A DNA stretch of 64,000 nucleotides from Bacteroidales bacterium (GCA_014800685.1 JAAVFQ010000021.1:97364-161363), one strand, 5' to 3'; counted from the stretch's first letter, positions 1 to 7,896 are shown. Notes: a model not told the origin generated them from the letters alone. Made by a program: numbers and translations.

Positions 1-195
1 CTCCCCGTCTATCTGGCTAATTGCACTACAGAGAACGCCTCTGAGGGCATTCTCAACAAATGGATGAGCGTGGATCTCTCTCAACTCGGCACTGTCAAAG
101 GCATCTATTTCACCATGAGCAGTTCTGACTTCGGAGTATTCGGCATGAACACACCGGCCTACTTTGCGCTCGATAAATTCACTGTGAAGCCATGA
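1..195 (+). CDS. DUF4465 domain protein, C-terminal end (partial)
   Basis: Only the last 64 codons are inside the window; the frame is open from base 1 to the TGA at 193-195. The visible peptide carries WMSVDLSQLG, a TMSSSDFG stretch and GMNTPAYFALD, which resemble the C-terminal half of DUF4465, a beta-sandwich domain found in secreted or surface proteins of Bacteroidetes. The stop overlaps the next start in an ATGA arrangement, so the next gene is translationally coupled to it. Its function is unknown. The family call rests on remembered conserved motifs, and the N-terminal part lies outside the window. Confidence 0.7.
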   Translation, partial: LPVYLANCTTENASEGILNKWMSVDLSQLGTVKGIYFTMSSSDFGVFGMNTPAYFALDKFTVKP

Positions 196-467
196 CAAGA
201 GAACTTGAAGAAATAAAGCAGCGCATTCAAAGCATGAATGCCCTGGAGGCAATCACGCTCCTCACAGACTATATAGCCGGCAATCCCGAGGATGACGAGG
301 CCTATACTCTGAGAGGCCTCAAGCACTTCGGCAACGGCCAGCGGGCCCTCGCCATCAACGACTATCTGGAGGCCATTCGCATCAATCCGGAGTCAAGAGC
401 CCGACTCGCGCTAAAAAGCGCTAACGAAATTCTTGACTTCTACAATAAAGACCTCTTCAACCCCTGA
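192..467 (+). CDS. Small TPR-repeat protein
   Basis: A 91-residue protein without signal peptide or membrane segment. Residues about 35-70 have the helix-turn-helix spacing of a tetratricopeptide repeat (DDEAYTLRGLKHFGNGQRA followed by LAINDYLEAIRINPES), ending in the typical TPR asparagine-proline. TPR units mediate protein-protein contacts; no partner is indicated. The start ATG overlaps the stop of the upstream DUF4465 gene (ATGA), and a strong hairpin terminator follows 25 bases after the stop, so it closes that transcription unit. It probably acts in the cytoplasm. A single TPR with flanking helices is too small to assign a pathway. Confidence 0.75.
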   Translation: MTRELEEIKQRIQSMNALEAITLLTDYIAGNPEDDEAYTLRGLKHFGNGQRALAINDYLEAIRINPESRARLALKSANEILDFYNKDLFNP

Positions 468-491
468 CCTGCATGGAGTATAACCTAAGTG

Positions 492-526
492 GGGCGCGCC
501 GGTGAAAATCCTTGGCGCGCCCTTTT
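492..526 (+). terminator. Rho-independent terminator
   Basis: A perfect 9-bp GC stem (GGGCGCGCC at 492-500 with GGCGCGCCC at 514-522), a 13-base loop, then TTTT. It closes the DUF4465-TPR unit. Confidence 0.85.
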
Positions 527-553
527 CGCCTCTTTAAGTAGCAGATGTTTCGC

Positions 554-584
554 TTGCATACGTCGGTGGATTTTTGTAATTTTG
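554..584 (+). promoter_or_regulatory. Bacteroidetes-type promoter for pldA
   Basis: TTG at 554-556, a 20-base spacer and TAATTTTG at 577-584, matching the -33/-7 consensus of Bacteroidetes housekeeping promoters. Transcription would start near 590, giving a short leader before the ATG at 606. It argues against the longer upstream reading frame that starts at 489. Confidence 0.8.
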
Positions 585-605
585 CGAACTGAAAATCTGA
601 TCTCC

Positions 606-1445
606 ATGAGATTACAACGCTTTATATCACTTCTATTCGCTGTGCTGGCCTCCCTCCCGATGACGGCACAGCTGATCCCGGTTGAAAACCAGCACGATTT
701 TGTAGACTCGCTGAGAAAAGAGTTTGACAGCGGCCCCTATTTCGGACTCTATAAAGACAACTACTTCGAAGTGGGCGTCCCCGTCGGCCAGAAAATCACC
801 AAACATAATTCCGACGTCAAATTCCAGATTTCCATCGCCCAGCGACTCACTAAGTCTACTCTCCCCTGGCACACTTTTCTCTTTCTGATGTATACCCAGA
901 AAACCTTCTGGAACGTCTTTGAAAACTCCATGCCCATGCGGGATATGAACTTCAATCCGGGCATCGGCATCTCAAAACCCTTCTTCAGTAAAGACCGTTA
1001 CATCGGAAAGATGACTCTCCTTCTCGAACATGAAAGCAACGGCCGCGACTCTATCCAGTCTCGATCCTGGAACCGCGTCTCGCTCTCCGGCTCCGTCATG
1101 ATCGACGATTGGATTATGGTGCACGCCAAATTCTGGATTCCTATCATCGACGGCATGAATAATAAAGACATTCTCAAATATGCCGGTATCTGGCAGAATG
1201 GTGTCGTCATCACAACTCCCGACAAGAAGTTCGGTTGGGCGCTGACGCTGGTGAAACGCGCCGGCTGGAATCTCAATTTCAACTCCATTTTTGAATTTAA
1301 CTGGCGTGTGCATAAGCAGTCTAACCAGTATCTTTTCCTTCAGTATTATAACGGATATGGCGAGGGTCTCCTTGACTACAAGCAGTTTCACTCCCGACTG
1401 CGCGTGGGCATCGTCATTAAGCCGAAATTCTTCTCAGAGTTTTAA
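606..1445 (+). CDS. pldA: Outer-membrane phospholipase A (OMPLA/PldA)
   Basis: 279 residues with a signal peptide (cleavage after about residue 21, MTAQ) and beta-barrel-like alternation. It carries the OMPLA motif HESNGRD...SRSWNR: His142, Ser144 and Asn156 form the catalytic triad. The upstream YTQKTFWNVFENSMPMRDMNFNP block is also typical. The family hydrolyses acyl esters of phospholipids that reach the outer leaflet of the outer membrane, as a calcium-dependent dimer, so it should act in lipid asymmetry maintenance and envelope stress. I chose the ATG at 606 because it begins a signal peptide and lies just downstream of a good promoter. The gene is monocistronic. Confidence 0.9.
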   Translation: MRLQRFISLLFAVLASLPMTAQLIPVENQHDFVDSLRKEFDSGPYFGLYKDNYFEVGVPVGQKITKHNSDVKFQISIAQRLTKSTLPWHTFLFLMYTQKTFWNVFENSMPMRDMNFNPGIGISKPFFSKDRYIGKMTLLLEHESNGRDSIQSRSWNRVSLSGSVMIDDWIMVHAKFWIPIIDGMNNKDILKYAGIWQNGVVITTPDKKFGWALTLVKRAGWNLNFNSIFEFNWRVHKQSNQYLFLQYYNGYGEGLLDYKQFHSRLRVGIVIKPKFFSEF

Positions 1446-1451
1446 AGAATG

Positions 1452-1520
1452 TTTGGATTTAAATGATTTCATCTCAAATTTCTAAAACTCTCTGAATATT
1501 TAATTTGATTTAAATCCAAA
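1452..1520. repeat. Inverted repeat with 13-bp arms downstream of pldA
   Basis: TTTGGATTTAAAT at 1452-1464 is exactly complementary to ATTTAAATCCAAA at 1508-1520, separated by 43 AT-rich bases. It lies between the pldA stop and the glycosyltransferase start at 1545. It could be a weak terminator or a spaced operator; the large loop makes a simple intrinsic terminator unlikely. Confidence 0.6.
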
Positions 1521-1544
1521 GACTCTCTAAGAAATTCACGCACC

Positions 1545-2909
1545 ATGCTTTCCACTACTCTTATCATACTCATAGTCGCCCTGGGGCTGCTCCTTATTAT
1601 TGTCTTTATCGGCTCAACGTGCGCCCTGCGTCCTCTCAGACGCACAGGCAGCTTCGCTCCCGATAAAAACAAACTCTCCCCGGAAAATCCGATCTCCTCA
1701 TCTTCTGAGCTTCTCCAAGTCTCTGACGCATCCGTTGCAACGGATGCGGAGAATGAGGCGATAGAAGCCACGGCCGAGGCCATTGCCGAAACTTCATCTG
1801 AAGAAATGCCCCAAGCCACGGAGCCCCGATACTCACGCACTGACATCTCTTTCCCGGCATCCGATCTTCCCCCGGTGAGCGTCATCGTCTATGCCCAGTG
1901 CAACGAGGAGAGACTCAACCTCTATCTGCATCAGATTATGGCGCAAGATTATCCCGCCTTCGAAGTCATTCTCATCTTCGACGGAGGAGCAGAGGCGGCA
2001 GCTGATATGAAAGACATCCTCACTGCCCGCTATCCTAACATCTGCATCACTTTCGTACCATCAAATTCCCACAACCTCTCCCGACGAAAACTCGCATGGA
2101 CGCTGGGCATGAAAAGAGCCTCGCACGACATTGTGCTCACCACTGCCGCCAACTGTGAGATTCCTTCCCGATTCTGGCTGCGCCAGATGCTTACTCCTAT
2201 GACATTTCCCGGAGTTGACGTTGTGCTCGGAGCCACACGATTTGACTTCTCGGAACTCACCGGCCCGGGGAAATGGTATAATCAGTTTGACCGTGTCATT
2301 GCTAATGCGTCATGGATAAACAGCGCGCTTACCGGGAAACCTTATCGCGGTGACTGCTACAATATGGTCTTCCGTCGCAAACTCTTCTTCGACATCAATG
2401 GATATGCTACCACCATAGGAAAACCGTATGGCGATGACGACATTTTTGTCGGCCAAATCACTAATGATAAAAACACGCGCGTAGTCATCTCTCCGGAAAC
2501 ACTGCTTACAATGGACTGGGGCGTCTCCACCGGCCGCGTACGCATTTCTCTCAAAGAGCAGCAGATGTCGGCCGCTAAAGAACTCCCCCGAGCCCCCTTC
2601 ATCCGCCGCGGCCTCCTCTCCACCTGCATGTGGCTCACGCTAATTCTCGCCGCGGCCATCATAACTTCCTCTCTTCTTCTTATGCCCCCCGAACTACCGT
2701 GGCCCGCAATAGCTGCCGCCGCTCTCCTGCTTCTATTCTGGGGACTATGCATCGCCTCTTACAGAAAAGCCGCTACGGCTCTCCAGGCTATTCGTCTCTG
2801 GTGGAGTGTGCCGGTATTCATGCTCTGGCGCCCCATAGCCAACCTCTTCTTCCGCTGGCGTCATCGCAAAGCCAATTTCATGGACTTCATCTGGAACGGA
2901 TACGAATAA
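1545..2909 (+). CDS. Membrane-anchored family 2 glycosyltransferase
   Basis: 454 residues. An N-terminal membrane segment (about 4-26) is followed by a Ser/Ala/Glu-rich linker (about 40-105) of low complexity. A GT-A catalytic domain begins near residue 109 (PPVSVIVYAQCNEE, then FEVILIFDGG) and contains PYGDDDIFVGQ, a likely acidic metal/nucleotide site. Two further membrane helices occupy about 355-400 and a basic tail follows. The architecture suggests an inner-membrane enzyme transferring a sugar from a nucleotide donor to a lipid or polysaccharide acceptor; the substrate cannot be told. It stands alone between pldA and a Nudix gene and ends at a 12-bp hairpin. Confidence 0.8.
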   Translation: MLSTTLIILIVALGLLLIIVFIGSTCALRPLRRTGSFAPDKNKLSPENPISSSSELLQVSDASVATDAENEAIEATAEAIAETSSEEMPQATEPRYSRTDISFPASDLPPVSVIVYAQCNEERLNLYLHQIMAQDYPAFEVILIFDGGAEAAADMKDILTARYPNICITFVPSNSHNLSRRKLAWTLGMKRASHDIVLTTAANCEIPSRFWLRQMLTPMTFPGVDVVLGATRFDFSELTGPGKWYNQFDRVIANASWINSALTGKPYRGDCYNMVFRRKLFFDINGYATTIGKPYGDDDIFVGQITNDKNTRVVISPETLLTMDWGVSTGRVRISLKEQQMSAAKELPRAPFIRRGLLSTCMWLTLILAAAIITSSLLLMPPELPWPAIAAAALLLLFWGLCIASYRKAATALQAIRLWWSVPVFMLWRPIANLFFRWRHRKANFMDFIWNGYE

Positions 2910-2942
2910 CCCTCTCGCCACACACATATTATACTCTTCACC

Positions 2943-2983
2943 GAGGCCGGACACCAATCTCTTGTGTCCGGCCTCGCTTCTTT
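2943..2983 (+). terminator. Terminator hairpin of the glycosyltransferase
   Basis: A 12-bp perfect stem (GAGGCCGGACAC at 2943-2954 with GTGTCCGGCCTC at 2964-2975) and 9-base loop, followed by a pyrimidine-rich stretch. Confidence 0.75.
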
Positions 2984-3103
2984 CGTGCTATGCTCCAAAT
3001 CCAACCTTTTAGGTGTTTTTGACGCATTTATATGTTAATTTCTATTTATTTAGATGTGCTATTGTTAATATGTGTTAATTGTTGAATAATTTACAACAAA
3101 TTA

Positions 3104-3135
3104 TTTGTGTCATTGTTACACTATTACTAACTTTG
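3104..3135 (+). promoter_or_regulatory. Promoter for the Nudix/winged-helix gene
   Basis: TTTG at 3104-3107, a 20-base spacer and TAACTTTG at 3128-3135, the Bacteroidetes -33/-7 arrangement, 27 bases ahead of the ATG at 3162. The preceding 100 bases are very AT-rich. Confidence 0.8.
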
Positions 3136-3161
3136 CTTCAGTTTAACACAAACTCTCCACG

Positions 3162-4058
3162 ATGCAGACAAATTCCGACACAAATAAAACCACTGAGAAC
3201 ATCTCCGCTGTCTCAGAGAACGGCAGTCCTCTCTACTGCTACCGCTACCCCCATGCCGCCCTAACGGCCGACTGTGTAGTGTTCGGGTTCGACAACGACA
3301 GCCTTCACATTCTCCTCATTCAGCGAGGCCTTCCCCCCTTCAAAGGTGAATGGGCCCTCCCCGGTGGATTCATGAAGATAGACGAAAGCATTGAGGCTAC
3401 AGCTGAGCGTGAACTCTTCGAAGAGACCGGATTAAAAGGAATTTTCATGGAGCAGTTCAAGGTCTACAGCCGCGTAGACAGAGACCCCCGAGAGCGAGTG
3501 GTCACTGTTGCCTTCATAGCGCTGGTGAAGCCGGCAGAATATAAGCTAGTTGCCGGCGACGATGCGATTAACGCCAAATGGTTTAATCTTGACAATATAC
3601 CTACGCTTGCTTTTGACCATGCAGACATCATCCGCGACGCCCGCAAATTTCTTGCCAAGACCATTCGCACAAGTCCTTTAGCTTTCCGACTGCTTGACGA
3701 AGTATTCTCACTCAGTGAGCTGCAGGCTGTCTATGAGGCTATTACCGGAAAAACTTTCGACCGCCGCAATTTCGCGCGAAAAGCCACCCAAAGCGGGCTC
3801 ATGAAGGAGGTTACGCCCCCTGCCCCAATAGACTCTTCCCTCGATGATTCTATCAAGACTCCCTCCGGCCCTGCTATCGATGCCCTTGATTTTTTTAAAT
3901 CTCACGGCAATATGAAGAACTCAGCCCTTCCGCACAATGCGGCTCCACGACCCAAAAAAGCAGGCAGACAGCCCTCCCGCTTCTTCTCCTTCACTTTTGC
4001 AAAAAAGGGAAAAGAGAGTGAGGACAAGACTTCCACTAAAGACATCTTTGAATTCTGA
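3162..4058 (+). CDS. Nudix hydrolase with C-terminal winged helix (NrtR-like)
   Basis: 298 residues. A complete Nudix box runs from Gly69 to Leu91 (G-x5-E-x7-REL-x-EE-x-GL), preceded by GEWALPGG. After the Nudix fold, residues about 165-215 (LLDEVFSLSELQAVYEAI, then RRNFARKATQSGLM) match the winged-helix half of NrtR-type regulators, in which the Nudix domain senses ADP-ribose or a sugar-phosphate derivative and the helix domain binds DNA. The box is intact, so hydrolysis cannot be excluded. The last 80 residues are an unusual low-complexity basic/Pro/Ser tail. No NAD or sugar operon adjoins it, so its target is unknown. Confidence 0.82.
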   Translation: MQTNSDTNKTTENISAVSENGSPLYCYRYPHAALTADCVVFGFDNDSLHILLIQRGLPPFKGEWALPGGFMKIDESIEATAERELFEETGLKGIFMEQFKVYSRVDRDPRERVVTVAFIALVKPAEYKLVAGDDAINAKWFNLDNIPTLAFDHADIIRDARKFLAKTIRTSPLAFRLLDEVFSLSELQAVYEAITGKTFDRRNFARKATQSGLMKEVTPPAPIDSSLDDSIKTPSGPAIDALDFFKSHGNMKNSALPHNAAPRPKKAGRQPSRFFSFTFAKKGKESEDKTSTKDIFEF

Positions 4059-4118
4059 GAGACCACTACTATCTCAATTTATTAAAATAATTACACACAT
4101 CTAAACTACTTAAATCAA

Positions 4119-4827
4119 ATGGCTACTACTAAAAAAACCACACACCACAGTCTTCAACCTCATCATCCTCGACGAAAGCGGCTCAATGTCGCCCTTGAAG
4201 GCATCCACCATCGAGGGTTGCAACAGCACCCTTGATGCTATCCGCCAGTCGGCTAAGGACTTTCCGAATCTCCGTCAGTTCGCATCGATTTACGCATTCC
4301 AGAGCGGAAACCCCAAGGCACCCTCTCGCTACCTGATTCGAAACACCCCTATCGACCAGGTCGGAGTGTTGACTGAAAAGAACTATGTGCCCTGGGGAGG
4401 AACTCCCCTCCTCGATGCTGTAGGCTCAACTCTCACCGAACTTGAGCACGTGGCTGCTACTCACGAAGACGCCACCGGAATCGTCACCATCATCACAGAT
4501 GGCGAAGAGAACTCATCCACCGATTTTACATGGGAGAAAGTATCTGCCATCATCAGCCGTCTCAAAGAAATGGGTTGGACCATCAACCTCATCGGAGCTA
4601 ACATAGATGTTGAGCAGATGGGAAAGAGAATGAGCATCGATGACACTCTCTCTTTCGAAGCCACCCCAAAGGGTAATGGGATAATGCTTAAGAAGCTTCA
4701 AAGATCACGCAATGTCCGCATGAACGAATACAATGATATATGGGAGTCAAACCAGGACGCTTCAGTAGAGAAGCTCCGCGAAATCCGTAAAGAGAAAGTG
4801 AGCAAAAAAGACTTCTTCAAAGAATAA
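4119..4827 (+). CDS. von Willebrand factor A domain protein, start separated from body by a frameshift
   Basis: The conserved frame (VFNLIILDESGSMS...) contains the MIDAS motif DxSxS, a GGTPLLDA motif supplying the distal MIDAS residue, and IITDGEENSS, so it is a cytoplasmic metal-binding VWA protein. That frame has no start codon between the TAA at 4111 and an ATG at 4186, which lies inside the MIDAS motif. The only good start, ATG at 4119, is in another frame: it reads MATTKK and then shifts at A7 (4131-4137). With six A's it would read through as MATTKKPHTTVFNL. As printed, the ATG frame stops near 4234. The cause may be a sequencing error, slippage during transcription, or a recent mutation; the body (4186-4827) is intact. 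Function is unknown. Confidence 0.75.
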
Positions 4828-4866
4828 GAAAGTCTATACCAGATTAATTACTCCGGCAGTCCCTTA

Positions 4867-4991
4867 GAGTGTGTTTACTTTTAAATTATTTTAGCACTAA
4901 GAGATATTTTGGGAAAGGGCCCAAAATATCCTTTGTGATGAAATCAGGAAGTGATTTATCCTGTTAATTCGGTTTAAAAGTAAACACGCTC
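4867..4991. repeat. 125-bp palindromic element with 19-bp terminal inverted repeats
   Basis: GAGTGTGTTTACTTTTAAA (4867-4885) is complementary to 4973-4991 at 18 of 19 positions. Inside, GATATTTTGGG (4903-4913) pairs perfectly with CCCAAAATATC (4920-4930). No coding capacity. It lies in the gap between the VWA gene and xseB, which face each other. It resembles a miniature inverted-repeat element or a large bidirectional terminator. Confidence 0.65.
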
Positions 4992-4993
4992 TT

Positions 4994-5040
4994 AATATTG
5001 GAGGGTGCGTCAAAAGAGATTTGACACACCCTCCAATATT
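4994..5040. terminator. Bidirectional hairpin, GGGTG/CACCC family
   Basis: A 14-bp perfect stem (4994-5007 with 5027-5040, AATATTGGAGGGTG/CACCCTCCAATATT) extended inward by GTCAAA/TTTGAC. It separates the convergent VWA (plus) and xseB (minus) units. It is directly followed by TTTGTAAGAATAGG (5039-5052), a tail shared with two other hairpins in the window, and then by GAATAGG/CCTATTC complementarity (5046-5052 with 5073-5079). Confidence 0.75.
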
Positions 5041-5093
5041 TGTAAGAATAGGCCGGTGGCACCGCACCGACTCCTATTCGCTTCCTGTCATTA

Positions 5094-5312
5094 TCAGGAG
5101 AGAGCGCTAATGCACTTCTGAATCTCCTCGTCGGTCTTCAGCAGACGCTCCTTGCAGCTCTGCAGCAGAAGCATTGCCCGCGTGGTATATTCACTCAGAC
5201 GATCTATGTCGCAGTCTTCAGCCTGCATTTTAGCCACTATCTCTTCCAGCTGCTTCATTGCCTCGGAATAGCCAAGGACAGCTATCTCCTCTTTCAGTTT
5301 ATCCAGATTCAT
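5094..5312 (-). CDS. xseB: Exodeoxyribonuclease VII small subunit
   Basis: 72 residues, the usual size for XseB, and almost entirely helical. The family signature is present (YSEAMKQLEEIVAKMQAED, then LSEYTTRAMLLLQSCKERL). XseB packs on the coiled coil of XseA to form exonuclease VII, which degrades single-stranded DNA from both ends. The start overlaps the stop of the upstream dipeptidase gene (ATGA), so the two are coupled. Its partner gene xseA is in this window but about 42 kb away (47148-48509), whereas many relatives keep them adjacent. Confidence 0.92.
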   Translation of the reverse strand: MNLDKLKEEIAVLGYSEAMKQLEEIVAKMQAEDCDIDRLSEYTTRAMLLLQSCKERLLKTDEEIQKCISALS

Positions 5313-6967
5313 TTCTTCTCTTCTTTAGGTATTAGGAAATGATCGCCGGTCTCCCTCACGATATTTTCATAATATTTCTTATCATATCCCGGGAAAGAGG
5401 GATAGACTGGCAGGCCATATTCATTGACGATAAAATCACCATTCTCATCCACCTTCTTCATATTTCCGTCCATGAATCTCACGAGAAGATAGGTGGCAAG
5501 GTCACGATAGCGGTCGGTAGCCTCATGAGCTGCAGAGGCCGCTTCGGCATTTACCTTAGCCACGACAGCGTCTTTGTCACCGGCCTTCGTGAGCGCCACT
5601 ATTTCCTCCTCAAATGCCGGACGGGCCGCCACAAACTTATCCTCGAGGCCGGACTGGACTTTGCGGATATCGGGTATCATAAGGTCATAGCGGTTATAAG
5701 CCTGATTAGCCACCCAGGTGTTCATCCAGAAGTTAGATTCCCAGTCAAACGTGTTGACATCACCGGGCAGAAGCTGTCGCGGCACTTCAGTCACAGAGCA
5801 GTAGACCGGCATATAGACACAAGTATTAGTATCGTCAGTGCCAAACCAGAGCAGCCCCCCCACATCGTCAGGAAGCCAGTCACGGCTCTGCGAGATAAAG
5901 CTCCATCCGGTCTGTTGCGTACCGGTGGCCCGCTCATGCACATACGTCTTTCCGTCTACCTCATAATTCATCGGACGCCAGCGATAAGGCACCTTATTCG
6001 GACCGGCTCCGACATCCTGAGTCATATCGAGCGGAGTTCCCTCGAAATGGTCTCTCATACGCTCACGCATATCCTCAAGACTGACTTTTTTCTCCGGTAT
6101 CACATAAAGGGGTATCGGCTCGTCGCTTTTCCCAAGACACCAGTCGAGATACTTGTCGGCCTCAGGCTGGAAAGCACGGAAATAGGCCCAGACCCGGGCA
6201 TCGCAGCTGCGACGATCGTCAACGGGATGCTCCGAATAGGCATCCGCGAATGAGAAGTCTTCATCCTTACCGTTGAAGTAGCCTCTCTTGCGCGCGAAGG
6301 AGATGACATCCTTCGAATATTTCACATTCTTCTTATCCTTGAGATTTACTTTGCGTATGCGGGGCTCATTGGCATGGCCCGAAATAGCATCATCAGGGAT
6401 GCGGACAGCCATCCAGACAGCCCCTTTCTCCGCGCCCTTTCCTATCAGCTCCATCACCCACACCTCATTCTTGTCGGCTATGGAGAAGGACTCTCCTCCG
6501 GAGGCATAGCCATGCTTCTCCACGAGCGATGCCATTATGTCAATGGCCTCACGCGCAGTCTTGGCTCTCTCGAGAGTGATATACATCAACGAGCCGTAGT
6601 CTATAACCGCCTGTCCGGTGGTGTCGGCCAGCTCCGGGCGGCCGCCCCAGGTGCTCTCGGCTATGACCACCTGATGCTCATTCATATTGCCGACGACGTT
6701 ATAGGTCTCGGCCACCTGAGGGATTTCACCCAGAGGCTTGCCCGTATCCCACTCCACCACTTTTCTCATGCTTCCGGGAGCATGGCGTCCGGCCTTTGCA
6801 TGATGGAGCATCCCGTAGAGATTATGCGAATCAGCGGAATAGGTCACCATCACGGAACCATCCTTGGTAGCCTTTTTCCCGGCTATGAAATTTGTACAGG
6901 CGAGGGCTGTGACGCCGCCGAGCATCAGGACTGCCGTCAGTGACAGTCCCACAGCATAGTGTCTCAT
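5309..6967 (-). CDS. Peptidase family C69 dipeptidase
   Basis: 552 residues from the ATG at 6967; the open frame extends four codons further to a TTG. A signal peptide-like segment (residues 1-23) is followed by Cys24 in ACTNFIAGKKATKDGS, the N-terminal nucleophile motif of family C69 (PepD-like) enzymes, in which the catalytic Cys becomes the mature N terminus. GESFSIADKNEVWVMELIGKG and other family blocks are present. It should cleave dipeptides, probably in the periplasm. It lies between the HIT gene (51 bases upstream of the chosen start) and xseB (4-base overlap) in a minus-strand set greA-HIT-pepD-xseB. Confidence 0.88.
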   Translation of the reverse strand: MRHYAVGLSLTAVLMLGGVTALACTNFIAGKKATKDGSVMVTYSADSHNLYGMLHHAKAGRHAPGSMRKVVEWDTGKPLGEIPQVAETYNVVGNMNEHQVVIAESTWGGRPELADTTGQAVIDYGSLMYITLERAKTAREAIDIMASLVEKHGYASGGESFSIADKNEVWVMELIGKGAEKGAVWMAVRIPDDAISGHANEPRIRKVNLKDKKNVKYSKDVISFARKRGYFNGKDEDFSFADAYSEHPVDDRRSCDARVWAYFRAFQPEADKYLDWCLGKSDEPIPLYVIPEKKVSLEDMRERMRDHFEGTPLDMTQDVGAGPNKVPYRWRPMNYEVDGKTYVHERATGTQQTGWSFISQSRDWLPDDVGGLLWFGTDDTNTCVYMPVYCSVTEVPRQLLPGDVNTFDWESNFWMNTWVANQAYNRYDLMIPDIRKVQSGLEDKFVAARPAFEEEIVALTKAGDKDAVVAKVNAEAASAAHEATDRYRDLATYLLVRFMDGNMKKVDENGDFIVNEYGLPVYPSFPGYDKKYYENIVRETGDHFLIPKEEKK

Positions 6968-7018
6968 TTTATTTGTCAAGGTAAAAATGTAAAGTCGGCT
7001 GCCGGAGGCTGCCGGAGG

Positions 7019-7408
7019 TTAAAGATTTTCTCTGATAGCGGCGGCTATCTGCTTCATTTTCTCAGGGTCGGGATTCTGAATCTTGCTGGCGAAGTTCATA
7101 TCACCCTCGTTCTTCAGCGGCACGAGATGTATGTGCGCGTGAGGCACTTCGAGGCCGAGAACAGTGATTCCTACTTTGCGGCAGGGAAGCGCCTTGCGTA
7201 TGGCAGAAGCCACATGCTTGGAGAAAGACATCATGCGGCCCAGACGTTCGTCATCTATGTCGAAGATATAATCTATCTCCTCCTTGGGGACTATAAGAGT
7301 GTGGCCCCAGTTGACCGGATTGATGTCAAGAAAGGCGAAAAACTCGTCATTTTCCGCTATCTTGTAGCAGGGTATCTCGCCGGCTATTATTTTAGAAAAA
7401 ACCGTCAT
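7019..7408 (-). CDS. HIT (histidine triad) family nucleotide hydrolase
   Basis: 129 residues. The C-terminal HAHIHLVPL places His90, His92 and His94 as the histidine triad, and WGHTLIVPKEEID earlier is also typical. HIT proteins hydrolyse nucleoside phosphoramidates or dinucleotides in the cytoplasm; the physiological substrate of bacterial Hint-type members is uncertain. It begins 20 bases after the greA stop, so the two are cotranscribed. Length and motifs are normal for the family. Confidence 0.92.
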   Translation of the reverse strand: MTVFSKIIAGEIPCYKIAENDEFFAFLDINPVNWGHTLIVPKEEIDYIFDIDDERLGRMMSFSKHVASAIRKALPCRKVGITVLGLEVPHAHIHLVPLKNEGDMNFASKIQNPDPEKMKQIAAAIRENL

Positions 7409-7428
7409 AGCTTAGATTGTATTTACTT

Positions 7429-7896
7429 TTATCCTATCTGAATGTCAAGGATTTCAAACTGCATGGTGCCGGCAGGAGCCTTCACCTCCACCACGTCGCC
7501 CTTCTTATGGCCGATGAGAGCCTGAGCTATAGGGGTGTTGCTGGCGATTTTTGCCTCGGCGAGATTAGCCTCATTCTCTGTTACGATAGTGTAGGTCATC
7601 TTGGCGCCATTTGCCTTGTTCTGGATAGTAACCTTGTTGAGAAGCTGCACTTCATCAGTATTGAGGTTGCTGTCATCAATTATTCTCGCAGTAGCCACGA
7701 GCTCCTTGATTTTGGCTATTCTCATCTCAAGCATGCCCTGCGCCTCCTTGGCTGCGTCATACTCCGCATTCTCTGAAAGGTCGCCTTTGTCGCGTGCTTC
7801 AGCGATTGCCTGCTTGATGGCAGGACGCTGTGCTTCAAGCTCAGCGAGTTCTGCCATTTTCTTGTCGTAGCCTTCCTGTGTAAGATATGTTGCCAT
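7429..7896 (-). CDS. greA: Transcription elongation factor GreA
   Basis: 155 residues, the typical size. An N-terminal coiled coil carries the conserved acidic tip (ARDKGDLSENAEYDAAKE), whose Asp/Glu pair stimulates RNA polymerase to cleave backtracked transcripts. The C-terminal FKBP-like domain (TPIAQALIGHKKGDVVEV) binds polymerase. It is the first gene of the minus-strand set greA-HIT-dipeptidase-xseB. I could not find a clear promoter in the 125 bases before it. Confidence 0.96.
   Translation of the reverse strand: MATYLTQEGYDKKMAELAELEAQRPAIKQAIAEARDKGDLSENAEYDAAKEAQGMLEMRIAKIKELVATARIIDDSNLNTDEVQLLNKVTIQNKANGAKMTYTIVTENEANLAEAKIASNTPIAQALIGHKKGDVVEVKAPAGTMQFEILDIQIG

Noticed and set aside
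489..605. Longer start for the phospholipase gene
   Set aside because: The extension covers a terminator stem and the promoter and lacks a signal peptide; the ATG at 606 begins one.
4131..4138. Programmed -1 frameshift at the A-rich slippery site of the VWA gene
   Set aside because: The shift needed is +1 (or loss of one A). A -1 shift would not reach the MIDAS frame, so a classical -1 slippery heptamer does not explain it.
5339..6253. A 304-codon open frame antisense to the C69 dipeptidase
   Set aside because: No signal, domain or promoter, and the opposite strand carries a full family match.
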